From Lachnospiraceae bacterium (GTDB lineage: Bacteria > Bacillota > Clostridia > Lachnospirales > Anaerotignaceae), in contig CAJTKM010000011.1 in assembly GCA_910576545.1 (NCBI GenBank), positions 1-64,000 of the forward strand: a stretch of DNA of 64,000 bases. The letters run 5' to 3'. Shown piece after piece: positions 50,383 through 59,533 of this stretch (positions are counted from its first letter, which is position 1; each line of letters opens with the position of its first letter). Below the pieces are notes generated by a model. The model saw only the letters and a list, made by a program, of their open reading frames with translations, did not search any database and was not told the origin of the DNA. Made by a program: the position numbers and the translations under genes.

Positions 50383-51726
50383 ATGTCAAATTTCCCGAGA
50401 ATTGGAATGCGCATGATAAAATCGGCTGCAGCCGTTGCTATCTGCCTTCTGCTTTATATTCTGCGTGGGGAGCAGGGCGTGCCTGTGTTTTCCGCAATCG
50501 CAGCAGTAATTTGTATGCAGCCTTATGTGGATAACAGCGTGCAGGTTGCGCTGAACCGAATTTTTGGCACGATACTTGGCGCGGCGTTCGCCCTGCTGGT
50601 ACTCTATTTTATCCGTTTTATACCAGAGGAATACCGTTTATGGGAATACGCTATCATCTCCATTGCAATCATCCCCGCACTTTATACGACAGTGCTGTTC
50701 AAAAAAACGGGTGCGTCCGCCCTTGCAGGAATTGTGCTTTTGAGCGTATGCCTTTCCCAAAGCGGCGACCCTCCCCTGACAGATGCGGTAAACCGCTCTG
50801 TAGAAACCATTTTCGGCATTCTTGTATCGCTTGGGGTGAATATTATTCATCTGCCGCGGCGAAAGCAAAAGGACTTTTTCTTTGTTTCCGGCTTTGACGG
50901 CGCGCTTTACCATGAGGAAGAAGGCATGACGCCTTACTGTATTTTCGAAATGAACCAGCTTCTGCATGATGGACTGCCCTTTACAATTGCCACAGAGCGC
51001 ACGCCAGCCTCCCTGCTTTCAGACCTTGGGAATCTGAATTTGCAGCTGCCTGTCATTGCTATGGATGGGGCTGTACTGTATGATGTAAATGAAAAACGCT
51101 ATCTGGCATGTCATGGACTGGAAAAGGACACCGTAGATAAAATCTGTGATTTCTTACGGGAAAAGGGCTGTCATTATTTCCTCAATGTTGTCTGGCAGGA
51201 CGTTCTGCTCATCTATTACCGCGATTTCCAGAATGATGTGGAGCGTGAACTGTATGAAACCGCGCGCCGCTCGCCTTACCGCAACTATGTATATGGGGAT
51301 ATGCCGGAGGAGGGCATTGTGGTATATATTCTGTTGGTATTGAAAGATGCAGAAGCCGACCTGCTGGAGGAAGAAATCCGCAGACGGGACGAACGCAGTG
51401 AACTGCTTTTCCTGCGAGATAAATCCGAAACGCCGGAAGATTACTGCCATTTGAAAATTTACCATAAAACCGCGACAAAAGAGGATATGGTGCGGCGCAT
51501 GCTGCGGGATATGCCCCAGAAAAAATGTGTGGTATTCGGTAGCAATAAAAACGACCTCTCCATGATGGAAGCGGCGGAGCTTTCTTATGCCGCACCAGAG
51601 GCTATGCCAGAGGCGGCAAAAATTGCAGATTACTGCCTGAAAGGCGGCACAGACAGCGTTGCAAGGCAGATGCTTCGGCTCTATATGCCTCTGCCCTGGC
51701 AGAAACTGCCGAAGGAACTGCGCTGA
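50383..51726 (+). CDS. Aromatic-acid-exporter-like membrane domain fused to a degenerate HAD domain (447 aa)
   Basis: Residues 1-155 are a membrane unit of the FUSC/ArAE (DUF939-like) type with about five helices (IKSAAAVAICLLLYILRGEQ, YVDNSVQVALNRIFGTILGA). Residues 165-440 form a Cof-type HAD domain. Its catalytic marks are altered: motif I is SGFDGAL with Gly170 at the nucleophile position, the usual ATGRT is ATERT, and motif IV is GSNKND with Ser387 in place of Asp. The domain is probably a sensor or binding module rather than a phosphatase. Start: ATG with GAAAGGAAGAAAATT. tcdA follows at 16 bases. Confidence 0.82.
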   Translation: MSNFPRIGMRMIKSAAAVAICLLLYILRGEQGVPVFSAIAAVICMQPYVDNSVQVALNRIFGTILGAAFALLVLYFIRFIPEEYRLWEYAIISIAIIPALYTTVLFKKTGASALAGIVLLSVCLSQSGDPPLTDAVNRSVETIFGILVSLGVNIIHLPRRKQKDFFFVSGFDGALYHEEEGMTPYCIFEMNQLLHDGLPFTIATERTPASLLSDLGNLNLQLPVIAMDGAVLYDVNEKRYLACHGLEKDTVDKICDFLREKGCHYFLNVVWQDVLLIYYRDFQNDVERELYETARRSPYRNYVYGDMPEEGIVVYILLVLKDAEADLLEEEIRRRDERSELLFLRDKSETPEDYCHLKIYHKTATKEDMVRRMLRDMPQKKCVVFGSNKNDLSMMEAAELSYAAPEAMPEAAKIADYCLKGGTDSVARQMLRLYMPLPWQKLPKELR

Positions 51727-51742
51727 GAAAGGACGGACAGAT

Positions 51743-52462
51743 ATGGAAGAAACGCATTTATTTTCAAGGGCAGAGCTTCTGCTCGGAAAAGACGGGCTGG
51801 AGCGGCTGAAACAAGCAAGAGTAGCGGTATTTGGCATTGGCGGGGTCGGCTCTTTTGCGGCGGAGGCATTGGCGCGTGGCGGCGTTGGGCATATCGCTCT
51901 CATAGACGGGGATACCGTCAGCCTGACGAACCTGAACCGCCAGCTGATTGCCACACAGGCTACCATTGGGCGGCTGAAAACGGAAGTAATGGCAGATCGG
52001 ATACACATTATTTCGCCGGAAACAAAAACCGTTTGCTATCCTGTTGTCTATGGGGCAGTAAATAAAGATTTGCTGGATTTTGCGTCATATAATTATGTTA
52101 TTGACGCGATAGATACTGTTACTTCCAAGCTGCTTCTAATTGAACAGGCAAAGCGAGCCGGTACGCGTATCATCAGCTGCATGGGTACGGGCAATAAGCT
52201 CGACCCGACTCGTTTCGAGGTCGCAGATATTTCGAAAACCTCTGTCTGCCCACTGGCGAAGGTCATGCGGAAAGAATTAAAAGCAAGAGGAATCAGCGGA
52301 GTGAAGGTAGTTTATTCCAAAGAACCGCCTCTTACACCCTCCCCTTCCCCCGAATCAGGGAAATGGCAGATTCCCGGCAGCCTTTCTTTTGTGCCGCCGG
52401 TAGCGGGAATGATTCTTGCGGGCGAAGCCATAAAGGAAATCTGCGGCATCGGACAGGATTAA
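51743..52462 (+). CDS. tcdA: tRNA threonylcarbamoyladenosine dehydratase (239 aa)
   Basis: E1-like ATP-dependent enzyme that cyclises t6A37 of tRNAs to ct6A. N-terminal FSRAELLLGKDGLERLKQ, then the nucleotide site VFGIGGVGSFAAEALARGG, DGDTVSLTNLNRQ, VIDAIDTVTSK and CMGTGNKLDPTRF. The later KTSVCPLAKVMRKELKARG region is typical. The ATG at 51743 follows AAAGGACGGACAG. Second gene of the unit beginning with the FUSC-HAD protein; SDR follows 41 bases later. Confidence 0.92.
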   Translation: MEETHLFSRAELLLGKDGLERLKQARVAVFGIGGVGSFAAEALARGGVGHIALIDGDTVSLTNLNRQLIATQATIGRLKTEVMADRIHIISPETKTVCYPVVYGAVNKDLLDFASYNYVIDAIDTVTSKLLLIEQAKRAGTRIISCMGTGNKLDPTRFEVADISKTSVCPLAKVMRKELKARGISGVKVVYSKEPPLTPSPSPESGKWQIPGSLSFVPPVAGMILAGEAIKEICGIGQD

Positions 52463-52503
52463 AAAAATTTTATATAAGGCGTTACAAAGAAGGGAGAATT
52501 GCA

Positions 52504-53271
52504 ATGAGCTATTTGGATGAAATATTTGGGTTGGCTGGGAAGGTCGCTATTGTAACAGGCGGCGGGCACGGCATCGGGCAAACCGTTGCAATCGGACTTG
52601 CAAAGGCAGGCGCAGAGGTCGTTGTCATTGCCAGAAGCAATGCAGACGAAACCATTAGCAAAATTACAGGCGAAGGCGGAAAGTGCTGTTTTGTGCGTGC
52701 AGACGTTACGAAAGAAGCCGAAGTAGACGCTGCCCTTGCTGAAATCATGCAGAAATCCGGACGGATTGATGTCGTATTCAATAACGCCGGAATCTGTAAG
52801 CACCAGAGCACATTTGAAGCCAGCGTTGCAGATTGGCGCGAAGTCATCGATACGAACCTGACAGGCGAATACATTATGGCACGCGCTGCCGCAAAAATCA
52901 TGGTGGAAAACGGCATCCATGGGAGTATCATCAATATGGCGTCCATGTCTGGTACAATCGCGAATATCCCCCAGTGGCAGTGTTCCTATAATGCGTCCAA
53001 GGCGGGCGTAATACATATGACGCGTTCCCTCGCTTTGGAATGGGCAAAATATGGTATCCGTGTAAACAGCCTGAGTCCCGGCTATATTGCTACGCCGATG
53101 TCCGTAGATACGCCGCAGGAACTGAAAGACGCCTGGATGCCGCTGATTCCCATGCACCGCATGGGTACGCCGGAGGAACTCGTTCCCGCTGTGCTGTATC
53201 TGGCAAGCAGCGCGTCCGGCTATACCACAGGTAGCGATATCATCGTAGACGGCGCATACACCTGTTTTTAA
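52504..53271 (+). CDS. Short-chain dehydrogenase/reductase (255 aa)
   Basis: Classical SDR. The cofactor loop TGGGHGIGQ, NNAG at about 97-100, catalytic Ser in NMASMSG, YNASK with Tyr and Lys, and NSLSPGYIATPM. An Arg follows the second strand (IARSN), favouring NADP. Close to gluconate 5-dehydrogenase or polyol dehydrogenases by overall look, but the substrate is not determined. The ATG at 52504 follows AAGGGAGAATTGC. Most of the longer frame lies inside tcdA and is rejected. Confidence 0.9.
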   Translation: MSYLDEIFGLAGKVAIVTGGGHGIGQTVAIGLAKAGAEVVVIARSNADETISKITGEGGKCCFVRADVTKEAEVDAALAEIMQKSGRIDVVFNNAGICKHQSTFEASVADWREVIDTNLTGEYIMARAAAKIMVENGIHGSIINMASMSGTIANIPQWQCSYNASKAGVIHMTRSLALEWAKYGIRVNSLSPGYIATPMSVDTPQELKDAWMPLIPMHRMGTPEELVPAVLYLASSASGYTTGSDIIVDGAYTCF

Positions 53272-53307
53272 GCTCTGATAAAACCGGAAAAGCCTTATAC
53301 AATGAAG

Positions 53308-53510
53308 TGACCCCAAAAAGTTAGACAAATATTTCAAGCACAAAATGTTCAAGCAGCCGAAAGGGCTTGCTGTCTGTGAATTGCAGGCGGCAAGCCCTTT
53401 CGTTTTGCCTTAATCCTGCGATTGTTGTAGTAATCCAAATATTCAATCAGTTCCCGTTTGAAGTGTTCCATGGACTGGAACTCTTGCAGATACAGCAATT
53501 CAAAACAAGC
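53308..53510 (-). mobile_element. Remnant of an IS3-family (IS150-like) element
   Basis: TGACCCCAAAAAGTTAGACAA at 53308-53328 is a typical IS150-group terminal repeat. Next to it on the minus strand lies the C-terminal end of the matching transposase (YLQEFQSMEHFKRELIEYLD, then YYNNRRIKAKRKGLPPAIHR). Only about 50 codons and one end remain. The remnant abuts the last codons of the decarboxylase gene, so a deletion joined the two. Confidence 0.8.
53349..53507 (-). pseudogene. IS3-family transposase, C-terminal fragment
   Basis: Only the last part of an OrfB-type integrase is left, with the hallmark ELIEYLDYYNNRRIKAKRKG near the C terminus. The DDE core is gone. The frame runs on upstream as an artefact inside the decarboxylase gene. 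Confidence 0.8.
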
Positions 53511-54750
53511 CTGTAAAATCAAATACCGCAAAATAATCCTTTTCTGTTTCTGCACGCCGCAACAGTTCCACACTGCCATCTTCTTTCAGCAGGAGTTCCG
53601 CAGAGCGCAGTTTGCCGTTATAGTTATAGCCCATTGCGTGCCCATGCGCACCGGTATCATGGATATAAAGGATATCCCCGATTTCAATTTCAGGCAGCAT
53701 CCGGTCAATAGCAAATTTGTCGTTATTTTCGCAAAGACCGCCTGTAATGTCATACTTATGGTCGCAGGGAGCATTTTCCTTCCCCAGCACGGTAATATGG
53801 TGGTATGCACCATACATCGCCGGACGCATTAGGTTTGCCGCGCAAGCGTCCAGACCAATATATTCCTTATATATATGCTTTTCATGAATTGCCTTCGATA
53901 AAAGGCTGCCATAAGGCGCGAGCATATAGCGCCCCATTTCCGTATAGATTGCCACATCGTCCATACCTTCCGGCACCAGAATTTCCTCATAGGCTTTCCT
54001 TACACCCTCCCCGATTGCCATAATATCGCAGGGTTTTTCTTCGGGCTCATATGGAATCCCTACACCGCCGGAAAGATTGATAAACGAAATATGAATATCC
54101 AGTTCTTTTTTCAGTTCCACAGCAAGCTGGAAAAGTATTTTTGCAAGCATCGGATAGTAATCATTCGAACTTGTACTGCTTGCAAGAAAGGAATGGATGC
54201 CGAAATGTTTCGCTCCCTTTTCCTTGAGCATACGGAAAGCGTCCCGAAGCTGTGTTTTTGTCATACCGTATTTTGCATCCTCTGGGTGATCCATAATGTC
54301 ATTACTGATTTGGAATACACCACCGGGGTTATACCGGCAGCATACGGTTTCAGGAATTTCCGCCAACTTTTCAAAAAAAGGGATATGGGTAATATCGTCA
54401 AAATTGATAATCGCACCCAGCTTTGCCGCAAGAACAAAATCCTCCGCAGGCGTTACGTTGGAGGAAAACATGATATCATGCCCCTTCTGCCCAACTGCCT
54501 CCGCCATGACAAGCTCGGTATAAGAAGAGCAGTCTGAGCCGCAGCCTTCTTCTTTCAATATTTTAATGATGCCCGGTGTGGGCGTCGCTTTTACCGCAAA
54601 ATATTCCCGAAAGCCTTTGTTCCACGAGAAGGCCTCGTTTACTTTGCGTGCATTTTCCCTGATGCCCTTTTCATCGTAAAGATAAAACGGGGTAGGATAC
54701 TGTTCAATGATTTTTTTTGCCTGTTCCAAAGAAACAAATGTTTTTTTCAT
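53500..54750 (-). CDS. lysA: Diaminopimelate decarboxylase-like PLP enzyme (416 aa)
   Basis: Fold-type III PLP decarboxylase of the LysA/ornithine decarboxylase class. PLP lysine Lys54 in YFAVKATPTPG; GSDCSSYTEL; HSFLASSTSSNDYY; the glycine loop LSGGVGIPY; TEMGRYML; and the active-site GGLCENNDKFA with Cys, as in the second monomer contact. The last residues (FAVFDFTGLF) and stop lie exactly at the border with IS3-derived DNA, so a few native C-terminal residues may have been replaced. Start: ATG with AAAGGAGAATTACGCAA. Probably lysine synthesis, though the family also decarboxylates other diamino acids. Confidence 0.85.
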   Translation of the reverse strand: MKKTFVSLEQAKKIIEQYPTPFYLYDEKGIRENARKVNEAFSWNKGFREYFAVKATPTPGIIKILKEEGCGSDCSSYTELVMAEAVGQKGHDIMFSSNVTPAEDFVLAAKLGAIINFDDITHIPFFEKLAEIPETVCCRYNPGGVFQISNDIMDHPEDAKYGMTKTQLRDAFRMLKEKGAKHFGIHSFLASSTSSNDYYPMLAKILFQLAVELKKELDIHISFINLSGGVGIPYEPEEKPCDIMAIGEGVRKAYEEILVPEGMDDVAIYTEMGRYMLAPYGSLLSKAIHEKHIYKEYIGLDACAANLMRPAMYGAYHHITVLGKENAPCDHKYDITGGLCENNDKFAIDRMLPEIEIGDILYIHDTGAHGHAMGYNYNGKLRSAELLLKEDGSVELLRRAETEKDYFAVFDFTGLF

Positions 54751-54981
54751 TTGCGTAATTCTCCTTTATCTCTGCCAGTATATTTTGCTGTTTCTGCCTG
54801 CCTGGACGCACCAAACAGCATTCGCCTTATTATAACAAACTATCCTGACATTGGCAACGAAACAGCACGATTTCTCCTCTCAAAAAAAATTTATCCTGCT
54901 GTTTCTTCTGCATTTCCTTTCCGACAAAAATGTTGTATAATAGTGCTGATAATTTTCTGACGGAAGATAAGGAGCAAATCC

Positions 54982-56562
54982 ATGAAACGAATATTCAAAG
55001 CAATGTTAAAAGCAAGCAATTTCAATCCTACGGCAGTGTTGTATGATTTTTTCAAAGCCCTTTTGATTTATCTGATAGCAACGTCTTTTGCCCTGTGCCT
55101 TGTCGGTGCGGAGGTGATACACGATAATATTTTCGGAATGTATATCCTTGGCGTAGCCGTAACCTCTGTAATTACAAGCGGGTATTTCTGGGGAATCGCA
55201 GCTTCTGTTGGCGGTGTAATCGGCGTGAATTTCTTTTTCACCTATCCGTATTATTCACTGAATTTCACCATTACAGGCTATCCAATCACATTCGCGGTTC
55301 TTTTGCTGATTTCCATACTGATCAGCACGTTGACCGCGAAGGTCAAAAAAGCCGCTGTCATTTCTTCATCAGGAAAAAAATGGGCGGAAACGCTGAATGA
55401 GATGAGCAAAGCAATACTGACAGCAAGTGACCGCGATGTGATACTGGAAATGGCAACAGACTATTTTTATGAAGCAAACCAGTGTAGCGTTGTTTTATAT
55501 CTTGGTTCACCTTTGGAGCCTGAAAAAAAGGCTATGCGGCTGATGAAGGACACAGACGAACAGATTTTCAACAGCATACTGGAGCGGCAGGTAGCTTTTT
55601 CTGCATTTGACACAGGACGCCGCACAGGTGCAAACCTGAGCGACCAGACGCAAAACTGCAAGGGAACGTATTTCCCTATCATGACAAAAGAACAGAAATA
55701 TGGTGTAATTGGTCTGCTTTTTGAAGACTCCAAACTGATTTTGAATAATACTTACGGTTCTATTGATGTTATGATTTCTCAGACAATTTTAGGATTGGAG
55801 CGCCAGGAAATGATTGAAAAAGCACAGGATATCCTTCTGGAAAAAGAAAAAGAAAAAATGCGAAGCAACCTTTTGCGGGCTGTTTCTCATGATTTACGGA
55901 CTCCTTTGACGGGTATTTTAGGCTCTACGGCCACACTGATTGAAAACAGTGACACCCTGAGCAAAGATGCCAATACAAAATTACTGCGGGATATTTACCA
56001 GGATACGGAATGGCTGATTCATATGGTTGAAAACCTGCTTTCTGTGACCAAAATCAGTGGAAACGAAACTAACCTGAAAAAACAGGAGGAAATCGTAGAA
56101 GAAGTCGTTTCCGAAGCGGTTACTCGTACGCAGAAACGTTTCCCCGATGCGCATATTGATGTAAAAGTACCAGATGAACTGCTGATTGTCCCAATGGACG
56201 CGACTCTGATTGAGCAAGTCCTCATCAACCTGATGGAAAACGCTATCCGTCATTCGGGGAGTTCCCTCCCCATCGGCTTGCGGGTGGCGAAAAAGAAAAG
56301 CGGAGCGGTCTTTACCATATACGACCATGGGAAAGGTATTGACCCATCTCAAATACCCGATTTGTTCGATGGAAATTCCCGTTCCAGCGATTCCAGCAGA
56401 GGCATCGGCATTGGACTTTCCATCTGTAAATCCATTATATTGGCTCATAGCGGAACAATTTTTGCGAAAAATAATCAAAGCGGCGGCGCGAGCTTTACGT
56501 TTGTACTTCCCATGAAAGGAGAGAATACATATGGCGACGAAAGTAAAAGTAATGATTATTGA
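54982..56562 (+). CDS. Sensor histidine kinase, KdpD-like without N-terminal domain (526 aa)
   Basis: Four membrane helices of a DUF4118 domain (about 25-120: LLIYLIATSFALCLVGAEVI onwards) are followed by a GAF-like region, then HisKA with the phospho-His in LLRAVSHDLRTPLTGILG and a HATPase domain (NLMENAIRHSG, DHGKGI, GIGIGLSICKSI). The ATP-binding KdpD and universal-stress domains of full KdpD (about 400 residues) are missing. Start: ATG with AAGGAGCAAATCC. A TATAAT lies at 54936-54941. The 3' end overlaps the regulator gene by 32 bases. No kdpFABC potassium pump is present. Confidence 0.88.
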   Translation: MKRIFKAMLKASNFNPTAVLYDFFKALLIYLIATSFALCLVGAEVIHDNIFGMYILGVAVTSVITSGYFWGIAASVGGVIGVNFFFTYPYYSLNFTITGYPITFAVLLLISILISTLTAKVKKAAVISSSGKKWAETLNEMSKAILTASDRDVILEMATDYFYEANQCSVVLYLGSPLEPEKKAMRLMKDTDEQIFNSILERQVAFSAFDTGRRTGANLSDQTQNCKGTYFPIMTKEQKYGVIGLLFEDSKLILNNTYGSIDVMISQTILGLERQEMIEKAQDILLEKEKEKMRSNLLRAVSHDLRTPLTGILGSTATLIENSDTLSKDANTKLLRDIYQDTEWLIHMVENLLSVTKISGNETNLKKQEEIVEEVVSEAVTRTQKRFPDAHIDVKVPDELLIVPMDATLIEQVLINLMENAIRHSGSSLPIGLRVAKKKSGAVFTIYDHGKGIDPSQIPDLFDGNSRSSDSSRGIGIGLSICKSIILAHSGTIFAKNNQSGGASFTFVLPMKGENTYGDESKSNDY

Positions 56563-57235
56563 GGACGAGGACGCGATTAGCAATTTTATTGCGATGACAT
56601 TGAAAGCAAATGATTACGCACCGCTTCTGGCAAAAACTGCCAGCGAAGCGCTTTCCATGATACCCTCTCATTGTCCGGATTTGATATTGCTGGATTTAGG
56701 TCTGCCAGATATGGATGGCATGGAGATACTGAAAAAAATACGGGAATGGTCTGCAACGCCTGTTATCATTGTTTCTGCCCGCGGCGAGGAGGCGGATAAA
56801 GTCGAGGCGCTGGATTTTGGCGCGGATGATTACATATGCAAGCCCTTTGGTACGTCCGAGCTTTTGGCAAGGATACGAACTGCTTTACGCCACAGCATGA
56901 AAAATGCCGGAACAGCTGCTGCAAGCGATATTTTTACAACAAAAGGGCTGCGGATTGATTTCAGCAAACGGCAGGTTACTATCGATGGGCGGGAAGTGCA
57001 TTTGACACAAATCGAATTCAAAATCGTTTCCCTTCTGGCAAAAAGTGCGGGACAGGTTCTGACCTATGATTTTATCATTACGGAATTGTGGGGACCTTAT
57101 GCGGTAAAAGATAATCAAATTCTGCGGGTTAATATGGCGAATATTCGCCGCAAGCTGGAAAAGAACCCGGGTTCGCCTGAATATATTTTTACCGAAGTCG
57201 GTATTGGCTATCGTATGGTTGACGACGGGATATAA
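56531..57235 (+). CDS. Response regulator, KdpE-like (234 aa)
   Basis: OmpR/PhoB-type regulator. The receiver domain has IIEDEDAI (acidic pocket), phospho-acceptor Asp in LILLDLGLPDMDG, VSARGE and the Lys of CKPFG. The C-terminal winged helix has VHLTQIEFKIVSLLAKSAGQ, YAVKDNQILRVNMANIRRKLE and GIGYRMVDD. Partner of the preceding kinase. Start: ATG inside the kinase gene, with AAAGGAGAGAATACAT. Target genes are not visible nearby. Confidence 0.93.
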   Translation: MATKVKVMIIEDEDAISNFIAMTLKANDYAPLLAKTASEALSMIPSHCPDLILLDLGLPDMDGMEILKKIREWSATPVIIVSARGEEADKVEALDFGADDYICKPFGTSELLARIRTALRHSMKNAGTAAASDIFTTKGLRIDFSKRQVTIDGREVHLTQIEFKIVSLLAKSAGQVLTYDFIITELWGPYAVKDNQILRVNMANIRRKLEKNPGSPEYIFTEVGIGYRMVDDGI

Positions 57236-57243
57236 TAGTTTCA

Positions 57244-57296
57244 AAAAAGTGGATCATGGAGAGCTAACAAATTAAATTCTCCATGTTCCACTTTTT
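57244..57296. terminator. Terminator between the response regulator and gap
   Basis: AAAAAGTGGA..CATGGAGA on the left pairs with TCTCCATG..TCCACTTTTT on the right, with one mismatch. Convergent genes lie on both sides and A/T-tracts at both ends suit termination in both directions. Confidence 0.8.
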
Positions 57297-57350
57297 ATTG
57301 TCATATCAGGAAAGATCGGAATTTCTCTGTTCTCGTTACTGATTTTTTAT

Positions 57351-58370
57351 TTACTTCTGTGTGTCTACGGAGTACATATGTGCTGCCAGATCAACAACCT
57401 TATTGCTGTAACCCCATTCATTATCATACCACGCAATCAGCTTTACGAAGTTATCATCCAGAATGATGCCTGCTTTTTCGTCGAAAATACAGGTACGGGT
57501 ATCGCCCAGAAGGTCGGAAGAAACCACATCATCATTGATATATCCAATGATACCTTTCATTGTTGTTTCAGAGGCTTCTTTGATTTTCGCACAAATTTCC
57601 TCATAGGTTGCGTTTTTCTTCAGCCTTGCCGTCAGGTCTACAACAGAAACATCATTCGTGGGAACACGGAAGGACATGCCTGTCATTTTTCCCTTGAGTT
57701 CAGGAATAACGCGTCCAACGGCCTTTGCCGCGCCCGTTGTGGAAGGGATAATGTTATTGAATACGGAGCGGCCGGTTCTCCAGTCGCGTCCTGCTCTTGC
57801 GTCAACAGCTTTCTGCTTTGCCGTAGCCGAGTGGATGGTGCTCATCAGCCCCTGTTCGATGCCAAAGTTATCATGTACAATTTTTACCAGCGGAGCAAGG
57901 CAGTTTGTTGTACAGGATGCATTGGAAACAATATCATATTCCGGCTGATAGGTCAGATGGTTTACGCCCATAACGAATGTAGGCATAATATCGTCTTTAG
58001 ATGGCGCAGTCAGGATGACTTTTTTAGCGCCTCCAATTTTATGTAAAGCCGCTTTTTCCATTGTGTTAAATGCGCCCGTAGATTCAATGATATATTCTGC
58101 GCCGCATTCAGACCATTTAATCTGGGAAGCATCGCTTTCGCTGAAAACATAAATCTTCTTGCCATTCACAATCAGACAGTTTTCACCGATTTCAATATCG
58201 CCTTCAAAACGACCGAAAATACTGTCGTATCTCAGTTGGTACGCCATATAATCCAATTCTGCGTTTCTGAGGTTAATGCCGCAAAGTTCGAACTGCTCCT
58301 GACGCTGCATCAGTACTCTGAAAACAACTCTGCCGATACGGCCAAACCCATTGATACCAACTTTAATCAT
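57351..58370 (-). CDS. gap: Glyceraldehyde-3-phosphate dehydrogenase, type I (339 aa)
   Basis: Glycolytic enzyme. NAD-binding GINGFGRIGR, catalytic Cys153 in SNASCTTNCLAP with the following His region, and STTGAAKAVGRVIPELKGKM. After the second strand the sequence is GINLRNAELDYM; the acidic residue that usually binds the NAD ribose (N-D-L) is absent, so cofactor choice may differ from the standard enzyme. Start: ATG with GAGGGGATAATAGTT. It stands alone between a terminator and galT, and may be the main glycolytic or a gluconeogenic form. Confidence 0.93.
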   Translation of the reverse strand: MIKVGINGFGRIGRVVFRVLMQRQEQFELCGINLRNAELDYMAYQLRYDSIFGRFEGDIEIGENCLIVNGKKIYVFSESDASQIKWSECGAEYIIESTGAFNTMEKAALHKIGGAKKVILTAPSKDDIMPTFVMGVNHLTYQPEYDIVSNASCTTNCLAPLVKIVHDNFGIEQGLMSTIHSATAKQKAVDARAGRDWRTGRSVFNNIIPSTTGAAKAVGRVIPELKGKMTGMSFRVPTNDVSVVDLTARLKKNATYEEICAKIKEASETTMKGIIGYINDDVVSSDLLGDTRTCIFDEKAGIILDDNFVKLIAWYDNEWGYSNKVVDLAAHMYSVDTQK

Positions 58371-58542
58371 AACTATTATCCCCTCTCAAAAACTTGTTGG
58401 ACGTTTACTGTCCTACCTATTGTAGCATATTATTTCTTAAAAAAAAGTAAAAAACTGCAAATATTTTTTTTTCAGAAGTCTTGACAGCATATCCTGATAT
58501 TTCGGGGATAAATTTATTCAAAGTGATACAAATGCGGGACGT

Positions 58543-59532
58543 TTATAGTCCCTCTTTCAAAATCTTTTCCTGTTTTCTTTCTGTTTCTTTCCGGTAATAT
58601 TCTGCTGCTTCTTCTGGCAGAACCATATTGATATAGCAGTTTGTTGCATATTCAAAGCCGGCAAAACCGCCGATTCGAGGCAGAATTTCCATATACCAGT
58701 GGAATGGTTTGCCTTTCGGCGCATTATAGATACAAATGTTATATCCGACGTCCTTCCGCAGTAAAATGACCTTATGCAGCAGTTCCAACAGGAGTACGGA
58801 AAGGTTATTCCTTTCCTGTGCGGTCAACTCGGCGATACTGCTCTGATGCTTTTTCGGTGCAATCCAGAGTTCATAAGGGAAACGCGCCGCATATGGCACA
58901 AAGGCAATGAAATCTTTGTTTTCCTGCACGACGCGGCTTCCAGTTTCTGTTTCATGCCGCAGTATTTTGCAGAAAAGGCAGTCCCTTTCCTGCATTTTTT
59001 CCGACATAGCTTGTATTCTCTGTGGAATCAGCGGCATCCCAATCAGCTGGGAATGGGAATGGCGAATACTCATACCCGCTGCAGAACCACAGTTTTTGAA
59101 AATCTGAACATAAGTTGTCACTTTTTCCGAAAGTATGCTTTCATATCTTTCCTGAAGAACCACCAGAACCTTGGAAAGATGCTCCTTTGAAAATCTGTCG
59201 ATTGTCATTCCATGCTCGCGGGTATCCACCAAAACCTCATGCCGCCCAATACCTGCCCGCCGTTCATAAAACGTTTCCTGCGGCAGTTCCTCAGCATTTT
59301 GGGATACAGCGGGAAACATATTCGGAAAAACCCGAATCTGCCATACATCATCGGCCGCATCCTGATAAACGGGAGTCGTTGTCTGTCCCTCGTTCCCGCC
59401 ACAGAACGGGCAGTTTTTCCCGCTTTCTGCCGTTGTCCGCGTTGTATGCCGGAACTCATAGGGCCTGTTCCGGCGATTTTCCGCGTAAAGCGTCCAATCT
59501 CCTGTAAATGGGTTTTTTCTGAATTCAGACAT
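58543..59532 (-). CDS. galT: Galactose-1-phosphate uridylyltransferase (329 aa)
   Basis: HIT-superfamily enzyme of the Leloir pathway, exchanging UMP between UDP-glucose and galactose 1-phosphate. Zinc motif CPFCGG, RVFPNMFPAV, and the active-site GMSIRHSHSQLIG containing His-x-His. A second half-fold ends with GKPFHWYMEILPRIGGFAGFE. Complete. The ATG at 59532 follows GGGGGAATAGA and lies one base past the stop of the binding-protein gene. The last gene of the polA-coaE operon. Confidence 0.93.
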   Translation of the reverse strand: MSEFRKNPFTGDWTLYAENRRNRPYEFRHTTRTTAESGKNCPFCGGNEGQTTTPVYQDAADDVWQIRVFPNMFPAVSQNAEELPQETFYERRAGIGRHEVLVDTREHGMTIDRFSKEHLSKVLVVLQERYESILSEKVTTYVQIFKNCGSAAGMSIRHSHSQLIGMPLIPQRIQAMSEKMQERDCLFCKILRHETETGSRVVQENKDFIAFVPYAARFPYELWIAPKKHQSSIAELTAQERNNLSVLLLELLHKVILLRKDVGYNICIYNAPKGKPFHWYMEILPRIGGFAGFEYATNCYINMVLPEEAAEYYRKETERKQEKILKEGL

Positions 59533-59533
59533 T

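Noticed and set aside
58500-58550. Hairpin GGGAC/GTCCC after galT as a terminator
   Set aside because: The stem is only five pairs and no T-run follows on the minus strand. Too weak to annotate.
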